From Hymenopus coronatus (Eukaryota; Arthropoda; Insecta; Mantodea; Hymenopodidae): a stretch of 64,000 nucleotides of DNA. The stretch lies in NCBI GenBank assembly GCA_030762935.1, contig CM060890.1, positions 61,816,765 through 61,880,764 on the forward strand, written 5' to 3'. Below, piece by piece: positions 1 to 11,940 of this stretch. How positions within the stretch are numbered: the first letter of the stretch is position 1; every line of letters begins with the position of its first letter. Position numbers and translations under genes: made by a program. The notes below the pieces were generated by a model, which saw only the letters and a program-made list of their open reading frames with translations, was not told the DNA's origin and ran no database searches.

Positions 1-615
1 CAGGCGCGTTAAAATGTTAATAGCCGTAAGGACATAGCGTGGCGCCCAATCGTGACACCCAATGAAAACACGACAAAATATAAAAACGAACATAGTCTAG
101 GCCAATAAAATTGGTGAAAGTAACGAAAATAGCGAGTCTAGGTACATCCTAGAAAATGGACGGTGAATAGACTCTAATCTAGCCACTGGAGCTGCGATAA
201 GGACGGGGTTCATATTGAGACTCGTACATCAGACACCGTGAAGTGAATCCGCGTCGCGTCGTGGCTCATAGCATAACAAGAATTCACAAGTCCGCGATGT
301 GAAGAAGTTTATTAATATGGGAAGGTAATCAAGAGGGAGATTAACGCGAAGGAAAGGTGAAACAGCTAAAGTAATTTGTGAGCGGTTTTGTTTTGGCGAG
401 GCTTGGCCCTGAAATAAGTACTTGTACTTTGGACGGTCAGGGGAAACTGTGCAACAAAAGTGCGGGACAGTAAAGGGCACTTAGAAACCAGTGACAGAGT
501 TTCATTCAAGTTTCTCCCTGCAAACCCTGAGATCACCATACATTTCCTAAACTAGCCGACAATCCAACCTGTTTCCTTGGCCCCCTACAAAGCCTCGAAA
601 CGATAATATCGCCAC

Positions 616-709
616 ATTACAAAGAAGCAAGTTGAAGAATAATTATGATAGATAATGTTTATCTCGATTAGCATGATGTAGATAAAGGAATAATCTTTTG
701 TAAGAAAAG
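616..709 (+). repeat. Rep-A fragment, 3' region
   Basis: This short piece matches the late part of Rep-A: an acttacaa-like start, then gtttatctcgattagcatga, then aatcttttgtaagaaaag. The last motif marks the 3' subfamily also seen at 41152-41912. Both ends are missing. Confidence 0.7.
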
Positions 710-954
710 AGTCCGTGGTGGAGTCGAACAGGCTACCTTTTAGTTATAGTAATACTATAGTAATACTAACCAGAGTATGGACGATATTACGGCATCAAAA
801 TTAATAATCAACAATAGTCGCGGGCGCGTGAAGTACAGTTTCACAGGAGTAAATTAAGAAAAAGCCTTGTGTTTGACGGCATAAAAAGGCCAAACTAACT
901 GAATAAAGCGTTTGTGTTGTACCACACCCTGAAAAGAGTTTCCACATACTAAAA

Positions 955-1040
955 ATCCTGAGCTAGGGCACCCACAAATCCACACCATTCCGAATACCCA
1001 ACTTGGGATACGAACCCTAACCACGTTACCACCCCAAAGG
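955..1040 (-). repeat. Possible tRNA-derived SINE remnant
   Basis: On the reverse strand the piece gtggttagggttcgtatccc resembles the B box and T-arm of a tRNA (GGTTCGNNTCC). It is followed by a body-like stretch. No second full copy with the same body was found in the window, so this is weak. Confidence 0.3.
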
Positions 1041-1084
1041 ATAAATGAAATGCAGAAATTTCAGTTAGATAGATAAACAGAAAA

Positions 1085-1490
1085 CATATTTATTATAAAA
1101 CACATTGAATACAAAATAATTCGAATTGGGACTCAAAATGTCCAGCCTTTACCTTCACACTCATCAAACGGTCAGGCCACACTGGTTTATCGCCACGCAC
1201 GTCTTTCAGTGGTATTGAGGTTGCTGTCTTCACCAAATCCGCTTTCAGTGACTCATTATATCAATGAGACTTACAATAAGTTTTATTCCTTATGATGTCC
1301 CACCAGAATTCAAATCTGGATTGCCGAGAGCCAATCTTCTGCGGCAATGAACTCCGGGAAATGAGTGTCCAAACATCGTTGCGTAGTTTTGCTTTGTGAA
1401 CTGGCGCTGAATCTTGTTGGAATATCCAGCACCTCCCGTAAATATTGTTTAAGCGCTTCAATATAGTTTCCAAATACACTCTTGCCATGT
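1085..1490 (-). pseudogene. Broken Tc1/mariner-type transposase, C-terminal part
   Basis: The reverse strand encodes the C-terminal half of a DDE transposase of the Tc1/mariner superfamily, which cuts and rejoins transposon ends. A first frame reads WIFQQDSAPVHKAK, the usual block around the second catalytic Asp. The reading then shifts frame to TTQRCLDTHFPEFIAAEDW and shifts again into the region expected to carry the third acidic residue, where the usual SPDLNPLD block is degraded. A third stretch reads ESLKADLVKTATSIPLKDV and ends near 1085 after a basic tail. At least two frameshifts and the lost third catalytic block make it non-functional. The N-terminal half is missing because Rep-A begins at 1491, and I could not find the rest beyond it. 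Assignment to the superfamily is firm; the exact subfamily is not. Confidence 0.8.
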
Positions 1491-2330
1491 TTACTTTCTC
1501 TACACGTACTATGTACATAGTGTGTAGAGAAGGTATTGTACTCCACTAAAAAATTCGATACCTAGATTTCACCGGAAATATGTTTTAGGGTCCCCTGTAT
1601 CCAAAAAGAGTATTTTCAGAAAAAGGTCCGTGTGCGTGTGTCCATGTGTCTGTGAACACAATAACTCAAAAACGAAAAGTCGGTAAAATACCAAACTTGG
1701 TATTTAAGTTTATTATCTTCCAAGGATGCGACACGAAGATTTTGAGAAAAATCCTCCCACCCCAAGCTACCCTTTACATGGAATTTTTTTCAAAAATTTT
1801 GATTTTCTAAAAAATGGCTCAAACGATTTTGATTTAAATATCGTATATTAAAGATATTTACCTTACAAATAAAATATAGATTTTGAATATTTTGGGAATA
1901 GCCTCTGGATCAATTTACGGAATTTTGCATAACTGCTAAACCGAAAGAGATGCACAAAAATTTACCACACAACAAATGTAGAGCACTTTAAGGCACACAG
2001 TTATGTTATATACATTTTTTTCGTGGAGTTGATTGTTTGAGATATTCCTTGTTTTTGGTTTCAGTTACGAAAATAATTTTTTCATAAAGAAATTTGTCAA
2101 TTCCTGTCCTACAAACAAAGAAACTTCAGTCATATAGCAACCAGCTTTTGACTATCACTTTAACCTATGGTACTCGCTTATATCGCTTCCACTTTCAAGG
2201 AAACAACTAATAAGGGTATTTCTGTTAGTCTTTTTTCTCGATTAGCATGAAGTAAATAGAAGCATAAGCTTTTTAACAATAATTTTTGCAGAGATGTAGA
2301 GAAAGTCATGTGAATGTAACACAGATTTTT
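1491..2330 (+). repeat. Rep-A copy, near full length
   Basis: This copy starts with ttactttctctacacgtact and its hairpin. It keeps the block 'aaaaacgaaaagtcggtaaa', the palindrome around accaaacttggt and the ending gtagagaaagtcatgtgaatg. It is non-coding. The left edge lies directly against the transposase remnant, so this copy probably inserted into an already existing Tc1/mariner element. The middle lost a short stretch after 'aatagcctctgg'. Confidence 0.9.
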
Positions 2331-2357
2331 CATTGACGTTTTCTTACAGGAACATGT

Positions 2358-2405
2358 TTATTTCCTCTACATAGTACATAGGTAGAGAAGGTATTGCACT
2401 CCACT
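2358..2405 (+). repeat. Rep-A 5' end stub
   Basis: About 50 bases match only the first part of Rep-A (tttcctctacatagtacata, then gtagagaaggtattgcactc). It follows about 28 bases after the 3' end of the preceding copy in the same orientation, so this is a head-to-tail remnant. The hairpin loop has been shortened. Confidence 0.75.
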
Positions 2406-2786
2406 CTGAGGTGCAAAGTAAAATTGGTGTGTTATGAAATATGCTGTGTATATGGGGGTGTTGGACTTCTTTCTTGTGGGAAGGGGGTGTTGCTATGTTG
2501 GCTGCTTGGGTGCTGGTTGCAACCGTGTGGTAACTGCCGTTGTTTTCTCATTACCGTTTGTGTGGCGTAGCCCCCCTCTTACTGGTCCGTATTCCGCCTT
2601 GTAGCTGACTTGCTGCTCCCCCGGTTGCTTTGGCTGAACTAAAATGTGGATTGGTAGAAAAAAGCGTGTGCAGACTTGATTTGCAAGTTCTATTGGTTAT
2701 GATTTGTTACCTATTCACATCTAATGTTGGCTATTGTTGAGAAGAAACAGAAGTTGCTAAGTTGTTAAATAATTTACTCTACTGAA

Positions 2787-2818
<32 letters not shown>
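2406..2818 (+). mobile_element. Retroelement 3' end with (AAAT)n tail
   Basis: GC-richer non-coding sequence ends in a run of AAAT units at about 2786-2818 after ttactctactgaataaataa. A simple AAAT tail on an otherwise unique body is typical of the 3' end of a non-LTR retrotransposon or a SINE. No reading frame or Pol III box was recognised, and the left edge is uncertain because it abuts a Rep-A stub. Confidence 0.4.
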
Positions 2819-4660
2819 GTGTTTTACCCAGAAAAGTACGGTAATGGGCCATAGCCTGCTAACCATCTGTCAGCGAATATGATGTTTTAAACTCGGGAAC
2901 TTGTAGAAGTGGAAAGAATAAGCTTTCTTTTCTCTATTTCCAAAATTTAACTGAATTTATTGGGTTTGAATGTGCATACGTCTTTAGCTTGGTGACGCAT
3001 TTTCTATTATCCTATCTTCGTTGTAATTCTTAATTTTAACTCATTCCTTATTTATGTATACTTGAATAGTTTCTCTATCGCAAATTTATAATATGAATTA
3101 TCACTTTTACAACTAAACTAAAACTTCCAAGATATTACTAAAGCGTTCCTCTTGACGCTATCTTCTCGGAAGCTGTATCCGAGTAGTATGGAATTGCCAA
3201 GTTCATACATGTTTTTTTACTTTCTTTTGTCAGTTGTTATGGTAATAATACTCATTACATGCATCATGTTTCAAGGAAATTGCGTGTTTCTTCTTTATAA
3301 ACAAATTAATTTAATAATTTATATTTCTTAGTGATAGTTATTAAACAAAAAATATATACAAATTTTTTGGTTCAGAATATTGCGGTATTATGCATCCTAA
3401 CATCCAGTTACGTCAAAAAGCGTAATTAATTTTCCATCTTCATAATAACCGTTTCCGTTAGAAACTTATTAAGAACTTCACAGTGGTTAGATCCTTCATG
3501 AATACTTCCCTTGTCTACAGAAACTGCGGTTCTTATTTCGGAAGACTATAGTATTTTATTCTCTGAAGTTATAGTACTTTTCTGTGATATACATAAACAT
3601 GATACAAGGGGTAGAAACAACATAGTACCTCCTAAGTTTCGGTTACATTAAACTCTTAATACTCATCTTTAATTGGAGTGAAATTATAATAAATTAACTT
3701 TAACTATAATATAAATTTTAAATGCAAATTATTTTAAACTTGGTGTTAAAAACAGAATTAAGCAACATATAACATTTAAGTATAGATGCACTTTAATGAC
3801 TTGCTGACGCAACCTATTGCATAATGTATGCCAACTGGTGAAATAAATTATCATTATAACTCTGTAGCAAAACAGAGAATAGGACTGTTTATATTACAAA
3901 TGGGATTATTGGACTTAGGTTTAATTTTCATAAAACAGTTTAAATATGGTTATGTTATCGTTTTCAGTTTATGTCTTTATCTTGGATTAAACTACGTAGT
4001 TAGAAATGGCTGTTTACTATTTTACAAAATTATAAGTATTTTAACCATATTTTCAAATAACCCTTTTAGGATCTGATAGAGTAATTTCTAAATAATATTC
4101 TTTATATTTATAGAAAGGTAATATGACAGCAATGGAAATAAAAATTGGCTTTATGTCGCTTTCAATTTCAGGAGATTTACAAAGCACGTTGTGACCTATG
4201 TTTCTGCACTATTTCCTAAATAAGACTCCCTAGTGGGTAGTGCCATCTCTCTGTTGTACTCTAAGAGTATTATGTGCACGTGACATCAGACTGTGCTACT
4301 AAAGATAGAAACTTTCACCACATGGTCAGGATTCCAACTGCCATCCGGTCAAAATGCCTTCAATGTCTCCTACTGTCTACAGAAGATAAACGCCGGGATT
4401 TTTATTTGCTCTGAAAGTAATCCACATGCTTCTCCTGGAACTTGGAAGAAATGACAGGAGAAACTTTGGAACGCCGTACATCCTTTTAGCCTTCAAAGGA
4501 ATACCTTTTTCTTCCTTTTTTATCACTGAAAGCAGAGAAATCTTTTAGATGGATTTGCCAATGTTCGAAAGAAAAAGAGGTACTAAGTGCAGAAGGTTCC
4601 TTTAATAAAGTACCAATGTATCTTGAAATTTTAATAGTTTTGCACATACTGTATGCCTTT
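2819..4660. other. AT-rich stretch, nothing recognised
   Basis: No gene, RNA gene or repeat shared with the rest of the window was found here. An 82-codon open frame at 3828-4076 is AT-rich and hydrophobic with no recognisable domain. The part at 4200-4500 is less AT-rich than its surroundings but not identified. Confidence 0.5.
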
Positions 4661-5493
4661 TTAATTTCACTACACGTACTATGTACATTGTGTATGGAGA
4701 AGTATTGCATTTCACCCAAAATGTATATTTCGAGATTTCATCGTAAGTAGAGGTTTTGAGACCCCTGAATCCATAAAGAGCATTTTTAGATACATCTCCG
4801 TTTGTGTGTGGCGGGGGGAGGTGTAGCATAGCTCAAAAACGAAAAGTCGGTTACATACAAAACTTGTTATTTAGGTCCAAGGATGCGACACAAACAATTT
4901 TGAGAGAACTTTCCCTACCCCAAACTATTCTTTACATGGAAAAAATCAACAATTTCGATTTTTTCAGACGTGGTTCTAGTATTTGTAATTAAAATACCGT
5001 ATATAAAGATATTTATATGACAAATAAATGTTATATTTTAATATTATGGGAATAGCAACTAAATACCTCTTTATTCTTAATGAATAGTGCTGATTTTACA
5101 TACTGCTATACCGTAAGAGATAGACAACAAGTTATTACACAGAAAATATAGATCTAATTAAAACACACAATATATCACAGATTTTTATTAGAGTTGACCA
5201 TTTCTAAGATATTCCTTATAATTGTTTTCAGTTTTAAAACACTATAAAATACTGGCCATGCAAGAAAAAGTATTCAACCACATGGCAGCCAGTTTTTGAA
5301 AAAATTGCCCATCGCTTTAGCCTAGTGTATTCCTTTATTTCCCTTCTGCCTACAAGGAAGCATGTAATGAAGACCATTTCTGCTAAGGTTTATCTCGACA
5401 TCATGATGTAGATAGTAGAATAATTTTTAACAATAATTTGTTACAGATATGTAGAGAAAGTTATGTGAATAAAACACATCGGATTTTTTTTTT
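4661..5493 (+). repeat. Rep-A copy, near full length
   Basis: The copy runs from ttaatttcactacacgtact to gtagagaaagttatgtgaat and a T-run. The 5' hairpin is partly decayed. A run of G follows the tgtgtg segment, as in several other copies. It carries the aacaataatttgttacagat type of 3' cassette. Confidence 0.9.
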
Positions 5494-5818
5494 ATCAGCT
5501 AGACTAGCAGGCTCTGCAGCTCTTCTCTCGTTATTGCGTTAAAGGCAGATCCTCTGTCTCTACTCATTCCCTCTGTCTCCCTCTATCCCGTTCTCAATCA
5601 CACATGCCCCACTCTTTCCTCGATGTGCATACGTTATATTATGTTTTGAAAACTTCTTTTCTATTATGTTAAAAAAACTAAACCGTATGTACAACTTATG
5701 TCTCTTCATTAAGCTTTCAGTGAAATCGTTCCTGTTACATCTCTCGTTGTAATTGGCTTATGTAAAAATAATTCTAACAAATATTTCCAAAAAAATAAAA
5801 TATATTTTAACTTTAAAC
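5494..5818. other. Pyrimidine-rich spacer
   Basis: CT-rich sequence between repeats, with a run of ctctgtctc/ctctgtctcc-like units near 5550-5590. The piece ggctctgcagctcttctctc at 5510-5529 echoes the short repeat at 5819. No gene seen. Confidence 0.4.
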
Positions 5819-5910
5819 AGCCCCGTTGAGTTCTGCAACTCTTCTAGAGCACATAGGGATATCTGCACACCTCAAATACAAGTCAATTGGGCAACCTAGT
5901 ATGAATACAA
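5819..5910 (+). repeat. Short dispersed repeat, copy 1
   Basis: The segment begins agccccgttgagttctgca, continues with ctcttc, and ends near aacctagtatgaata. The same start and end motifs occur at 14510-14585. Origin unknown. Confidence 0.5.
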
Positions 5911-6210
5911 AAAGAGAATATAAAATCTTATCGCTTAGCTTCCAAAGTTATGTTTAACTTACCCCAACCTTGGATTTTTCATATTTTCCCTGTTCAGTAG
6001 GTGAATGCTGAAGCGTTTCACATATTCACGATTTCCTTCCTCTCGTTTCTATTTCATTGTTTCCTTCTTCTTTCAGGTGTAAGGCGGTGGCGAACAAAAG
6101 CTGCCCCAGTAGTATTCCTTATTTTTCCCAATGAAGAGAGGCTAGCGTTTTAAATCTTATATTTATCTTATTGTACGAAATGTTATTTATTCAGTGTCTA
6201 CACTTCGTGA

Positions 6211-6412
6211 CGGTCGCGCCATGTCTGAGTGATTAGACCACTCGTCTCTCACTAAGGTGGTTTTGGATTCGATCCCAAGTGATTGCATGCGAGATTTATG
6301 GTGGACAACGCGATGCAGGGCGGGTTTTCTCCGGGTTCGGCGGTTTACCTCACCAAATGCTCCACCGGTATCATCAATGTCATCGCCTGCGGTGGCATAG
6401 TAGTAAAAGAGA
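6211..6412 (+). mobile_element. SINE with tRNA-Leu/Ser-like head (SINE-L)
   Basis: The head reads atgtctgagtgattagacca (A box region) and, about 45 bases on, ttggattcgatcccaagtga (B box). The body motif gatttatggtggacaacgcg is followed by ggttttctccgggttc. Head, spacing and body match the copies at 9070, 46826 and 59905. This is a Pol III-derived, non-coding retroposon. It abuts the 3' edge of a reversed Rep-A copy. Confidence 0.8.
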
Positions 6413-6423
6413 GCGCTAAGCAC

Positions 6424-7274
6424 TATAAAAATCTAATGTGTTACACTCACATGACTTTTCTCTAGTAGCTCTACACATTTCTTCTGCTAATCAAGATAAA
6501 CATTAGCAGAATGTTCTTATTATTTGGTTTCTTCTAAGTAGAAGGATCACTATACTAAAGTAATAGTCAAATGTCCTAAAAGCTGTCGTTATGCGATTGT
6601 CATTGCAAATCGCTTCTTGAGTAGTAGTAGAACAAAAGAAAAACGGACACACTCTGTCTGAGAAAAGTATATGTACTTCACAATTGAAACCAATAGCAAG
6701 CAATACCTTGGAAACGGTTACCTCCACAACAAAAACGTAAAGAATATAAATTGTATATTTGACGAAATATACGCTTTCTGTGCAATATGTTTTTGTCTAT
6801 CTCTTACGGTTTAGCAGTTAAGCAAAATTCTGCAAATTTCATCCTGAATAAACAGGTTTTTACAGGCTATTCCCATAAAATTCAAGATACACATTTTAAT
6901 ATACTAGATTGTAATCAAAATTGTTAGGAGCCGTTTTGTAGAAGTTCAAAATTTTCGAAAGTTTTTCCATCTAAAGGGTAGTTTGTGGGTGGGGGGGAGA
7001 GGATTTTCTTGAAAATCTTCGTGTCGCATCCTTGGGGGATAGCAAACCTAAATATCAGGTTTCGTATTTAAGGGTCTTTTCGTTTTTCAGCAATGCTGTC
7101 CAGACACATAGATAGGCAGACAGGTACAGACCTTTTTCTAAAAAAAGGTTCGAGCTCAGGGGACCCCAAAACATATATTTCCGGTGAAATCGCGTATCAA
7201 ATTTTTGGTTGCATTACAATACATTCTCTATCCACTATGTACATTGTACAAGCAGGATAGAGAGAGAGTAAAAA
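6424..7274 (-). repeat. Rep-A copy, reversed, near full length
   Basis: Read on the reverse strand it starts near 7274 with ctctctatcctgcttgtaca, a decayed 5' hairpin, and ends near 6424 with cacatta and a T-run. The middle keeps the blocks aaaagtcttcgtgtcgcatc (as complement) and accgtaagagat. A-runs lie at both plus-strand edges, mirroring the T-runs at both edges of forward copies. Confidence 0.88.
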
Positions 7275-8032
7275 ATACTTCGTGACAACACAGTACACGT
7301 GAGTTAATCTTGAAAGGGCTTTTCAATCCCAAAGCAGACGAAAAAGAAGAGCATTAGATGAATGCCTGAAATCATTAATGTCAATTTGTAAAAGCAGCTT
7401 ATTGATCAGTGGTTTGGTTACAGAACCACAGAACTGTGTTGATTGGCTATTCACAAGCACGCACTTCGTTTACTGACAAATTCTGTGTCCGGATTAGCAG
7501 AGTTACTAATCAACTGATGCCGCACTAATGATTGAATCGATAAAGCACAGAAACGAGATCTTGTAATTTCCGTTAAATGAAGTCAGTTGTATCCAACCTT
7601 CGCTGAGGAGAATTTATTGCTAAACCGCTTCTACGCCTTGTTTATCTCTCTCAGGTACAAAGCTTCCACTTAATCGGTGTCACACGCTTTTTTATTATGA
7701 GCAAACACATTTCTCCCGTTTCTCGTCATGTCCCGATAAGCTCTTCATACCGTCTTCACAGCTCTTTCTCTCTTACTTTTTTTTCATCCACTTCTTGTCT
7801 ACGGAGGTTAATTTTCTTCCACCCCTCCATTTCAGCCGCCTTTCTTCTTTACAATAAATTTACTGTCACTGCTACATTTAACTTTATCTTTATGTCAACC
7901 ACGTCTCGAGGATAATACCTTTACAACATCAACCCATATTCCTTTTACAAATTGCATTTATGCACCCTGCATGATGCAAAAATGTTTCTATGCTTATATA
8001 TTTATATATATGTATATATAACGTTTATAACT
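7275..8032. other. Unassigned spacer with TA-rich tract
   Basis: No gene or shared repeat was recognised. A short TA-rich tract at about 7997-8020 directly precedes repeat B. An open frame at 7697-7915 is pyrimidine-rich and shows no protein features. Confidence 0.4.
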
Positions 8033-8700
8033 AGAGCTCGGTTCGGGGTGTAGAAATTGCCTGATTGAGGTGTACTGCACACAAAATATAACTATGAGTA
8101 ATGGATTAGGCGTGGTCTCTACAACCCTTCGAAAGGAGTTAAATTATTTAGCATTGCTCACTGCATGCCCTCGTTCAGTTCCTGCTAGTAGATAAACCAG
8201 TAAACACTGAAAGAGAACGCAGATTGAAGAGAGTCTTCATTACGAAAAGGTGAGCGTTCGACACTGAAGAAACTGTGGATTATTCAAACATATTTTGAGT
8301 AACAAGGGGAGAGCCTTTTTTTCGACACAGTAAAGATGTATCTTGTAATTCACTACAAAGAATTGTGAGTGCGTTTGGTTGATTTATGTTTATTGTCTCT
8401 TCAATGCTCTGCACATTATGGTCCTATTTTTTGTATCAAGCTTTATACATTTATTTATAATCATTAATTAACTAATTATGTTATAAAATAATTACTTTAT
8501 TGTGTTTATTTATGAATCAGAACGATGAAGGCATTGACCTATTTTTGGAGTATTATATTTCAAATGTGCATGTTTACTCTACAAACCTCTGCTCACTATC
8601 CTTGCTTTATATCGCTGATTGGTTTGTGTGATCGTAACTGTGTGCGCGTCGGAACCCAAAACCAGCTCTACTTATAACACTATTATTTGATATAATTACT
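8033..8700 (+). repeat. Dispersed repeat B, copy 1
   Basis: This segment matches 60671-61246 in order along its whole length. Shared blocks are tataactatgag, gtgg/gtgt-tctct, tagcattgctcactgc, tagataaaccagt, tttttgtatcaag and cggaacccaaaacca. There are indels but no frame conservation. It is an unclassified interspersed repeat, possibly a decayed retroelement or LTR. Confidence 0.75.
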
Positions 8701-9069
8701 AACCGATATAAATGTTTACTGATATATACGTTAAGTTGAAGGAAAATACTGAAATATTAACCTTTCATAGTTTAAAAGTATACACATGACGAGCACTCTA
8801 GTAGGAAGCAGAAGATTAAGCTCTTATGAAACAAATGTATTACAAAGACTTATATGGGAAAGAAAAAAGTATAATGCGTGAACAGTATTTAAGAAAACTA
8901 TATTTAGGCGAACTTTTCTATCCACTTTTCTACACAGAATTCTTACAATTATCACTTCTTCTAACTCCATTAAAATAATTGAGATAAACTTAGACAAAAC
9001 TTGTTTCATTGCAAATTTCATGGTATGTGCATTACGGTGCATAAAATGTTACCTTCTCTTCGAAATAGA

Positions 9070-9374
9070 ACTTACACCCGCAATGCTTAAAGGCCAGTGC
9101 CTGGAATCAAATGCGTGTTGAGGAGCAGAGACTGGATCAGAAGCCCGGATGGATGATCAGCCGATGTCTGGTATGAAGTTGCGGAAATAGACAATAGGAA
9201 ACACGCTTATGATGTAATTGGTGAAATGAATGACGGAGAAACGGGAGAGCCCGGAGAAAACCCACCCAGACGACGCTTTGTCCACCACAAATCCCATATT
9301 TGTCCCCTAGGATCAAAACCAGGCTACCTAGGTGACAGGTGAGAGGTCTAACGACTCGGTTACGGGTTAGCCAC
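9070..9374 (-). mobile_element. SINE-L copy, reversed
   Basis: Reading from 9374 down: gagtcgttagacctctcacc (A box side), ttttgatcctaggggac (weakened B box), tatgggatttgtggtggaca, then gtgggttttctccgggctc. This is the longest SINE-L copy and shows more of the body, ending near cattgcgggtgt. The B box has lost the usual ggttcga core. Confidence 0.8.
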
Positions 9375-10064
9375 TTCTCTTAGATAGCAATCCCTCCCTA
9401 CTGTCCTCCTCAAATATTCTCGCCGAACGGCACAACGTATCACGTGACTGGCCTGAGAAACAATTCAGATATAAAAGTGTTTAGGTGATTCAATTACGAT
9501 CTCTAGGAATAAGTTTCACCACTTTTGATATTTACAGAAAGGCTTAATCAATTACTACATAATTCGTCGTTCTTTAGGAAAGGGTGAAGCATTAATTTGC
9601 ATGTATCAAAGTGAAATAACAGTACAAAATTTATGAGAGCTTTCATGAGCCACATTATTTTACATTGTTATTGTATTATACTCACATTTTAGTTTTGCAC
9701 CAAAAGTCAAATCATTGTCACTCCGCTAGTAAGAACATGGACATAGTTCCTAACGTAACCTTTCAGTAGTTTGGCCATGTTTTAGGGACATAAAGGACTT
9801 TAGAATTACACGAAAGGAACACAGATGGTCAATCTAATTGGGTCTGAGGCTATATTTTTCAGTACCAACTTAAACAGTGCGCTTAATTATGGGAACGTAC
9901 ATGTGCAAATGCAAATCAACCTTATTCAGATTTTAGCAAGTAGAGTCGCAATATGGTAGCCTGGATGCAAACGCAATGTTCATATGGCCACGAGAAAGAA
10001 CTAGTAGTGACTTAAACATTTGCAAAAACATTTGACAATTCAGGACAGTAAGAGAGTATCTCGG
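9375..10064. other. AT-rich spacer, nothing recognised
   Basis: No reading frame, RNA gene or shared repeat was found in this stretch. Confidence 0.4.
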
Positions 10065-10335
10065 TAATGCTTAACTTCACAAAAAGTGGTGATACATATA
10101 TTGTGTGTTTTAATAAAATCTACATTTCTTGTGTAAGTTTACCAGTTATACAAAATTATTTAGAATTAAAGAGCATTTTTCAAACTTTGGTAGAAAATTC
10201 AATAAGTTATGTAGAGAAAAAGTCTATTATCAAAATTGCTATAAATAAAAAATAATACCCTTTCTTCAGAAAGGGTAGTTTGAAATGCAACATTTTGTTG
10301 AAAATTTCTTTGAAAGAAACTGAATAACTAAATGC
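10065..10335 (-). repeat. Old Rep-A fragments, reversed
   Basis: The plus strand shows attgtgtgttttaataaaat, ctacatttcttgtgtaag and taccagttatacaaaatt, which are complements of the middle of Rep-A with deletions. Near 10275 the piece agaaagggtagtttgaaatg resembles the complement of another Rep-A block. Diverged, so lower confidence. Confidence 0.45.
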
Positions 10336-10404
10336 CTATAGAAATATTCCAAACTCTGTTTTAAAGTTATCCTGAAGGTAAGACTGAGAAGTAAACCTTT
10401 TTCT

Positions 10405-10560
10405 ACCCGCCTATGTGGTGTGGTGGCAGCATGTTTGCTCCACGTTCAAGATGTCCTGTTTACCAATCTCGGTTATGGTTAGTTACTGGGAAAGGTTTTT
10501 CAGGGGTTTTCCCGGGTCGCATTTCTTTTCTTTCCGATATGACTTATGAAGTTGAAGGAG
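10405..10560 (+). repeat. Possible SINE, decayed
   Basis: The head-like part is tgtggtgtggtggcagcatg. The body gggaaaggtttttcaggggt followed by ttcccgggtc resembles the ttttctccggg core of SINE-L. No clear B box is seen. Confidence 0.35.
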
Positions 10561-10564
10561 GACA

Positions 10565-11940
10565 TTAAACTACAATTTTTTTCTAAAATAGTATTTTATA
10601 CAACAGAGCTTAAAGCGTGGCTTCATCTGTCTGTCTGTTCGTCCTTACATTCAGTTGTTGGGAATCAATATCTGCTCTATTAAGTAAAAATAGCATTGCA
10701 GTCTGCACCGATGATGTTCTTAAGATATGTATCTGGAGGGTATATCATGAATGAAATAAATAGTGTGAAAGAAAAGAAAATTTGCTTATAGAAAGATTTA
10801 TACAAATAAAAAGCTGGAAAATCCAATAAACATGTTACCATTAGAAGGTGGATTAGAGTGACACGGTGATTTCAGGTTACAGATGGAGACAGAATGTGCG
10901 GGTATAGTCGGCGAGGCAAGCACTATTATACTGTAGTAGGGTGATATTCCGCTTCGCAAAAGAGTGCGTTTTTTAACATTACACCTGTATGTCCACTGCA
11001 TGAATAGACTAAGTAGTATTTACTTTGCACACAGGTAAAAAATATACTTAAACGGAATAAAGACAAAACAGTCGTCCTGTACAGCATAGTACATACATTC
11101 TTTTGATAAGGCTGTACGAGCACTGCAATTATTACTTGTCTGAAGAAAGAATGCATACGGCCACCAGTGGAAGCTTGCGTAAACACAAACAGATAAGAGG
11201 TATTACGTCATCGCTCCCGGTGCATGCCCTGTACAGTTCGGCAATACTGGAATGCAGCAGTTGAGTCTCTTACAGTGGACGGGTTTGAATATTATCAAAA
11301 TGCAAACACCACCGCGCGTACTCATACGCTCACAAAGTTGAAAATTAATATTCATTAGTGGAAAGAAAACAACAGTTTAATCTGTTGTGGACCGTTTAGC
11401 TTATTCCTATTTACGTATGCTATGCAGATGTGTTAATTGTCAGACTGTACTGCACTACATTCCAGCCTTCTCCGACCGTTCTAAACCGTGCCGTACTACA
11501 CCAGCGACCTCCCCTAACAACTGCATTCTTTCGTCAAACAAGGAGTACGCGCCCGCTGTTTACATTTAAAATTTCCATCTTTCCTCAAGAGAATCAGGCA
11601 TAATACAACCTTAAAACCGGTCTCTTTGATCTATCCATTTCTTATTACAAATGATGAAAGACTTTATATTTACAGAAGAGAACATTAAATTAAAAAGAAC
11701 CTGAAAATACAATCATTCGCAGGGTGACTACCCGAACTAGCCAAAAATAATCTAATCTGGCATGCTAACAGAAACATTACATTGGTTTTTACGAGAAATA
11801 CAATTTGGCAGAAAGTTTTTATATATGATTTTTCCATTTTCCATTTATTTTTTGTATTTAAAAGGTACTCCATATTAAAATTAGAACAAATTCTATACAC
11901 AGGGTTTAAGCGTTTTAAAGTAGTTTTATCTGCATAACAT
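10565..11940. other. Spacer, nothing recognised
   Basis: Moderately AT-rich sequence with several short overlapping open frames on both strands (67-86 codons) and no recognisable domains. Nothing shared with other parts of the window was seen. Confidence 0.4.
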
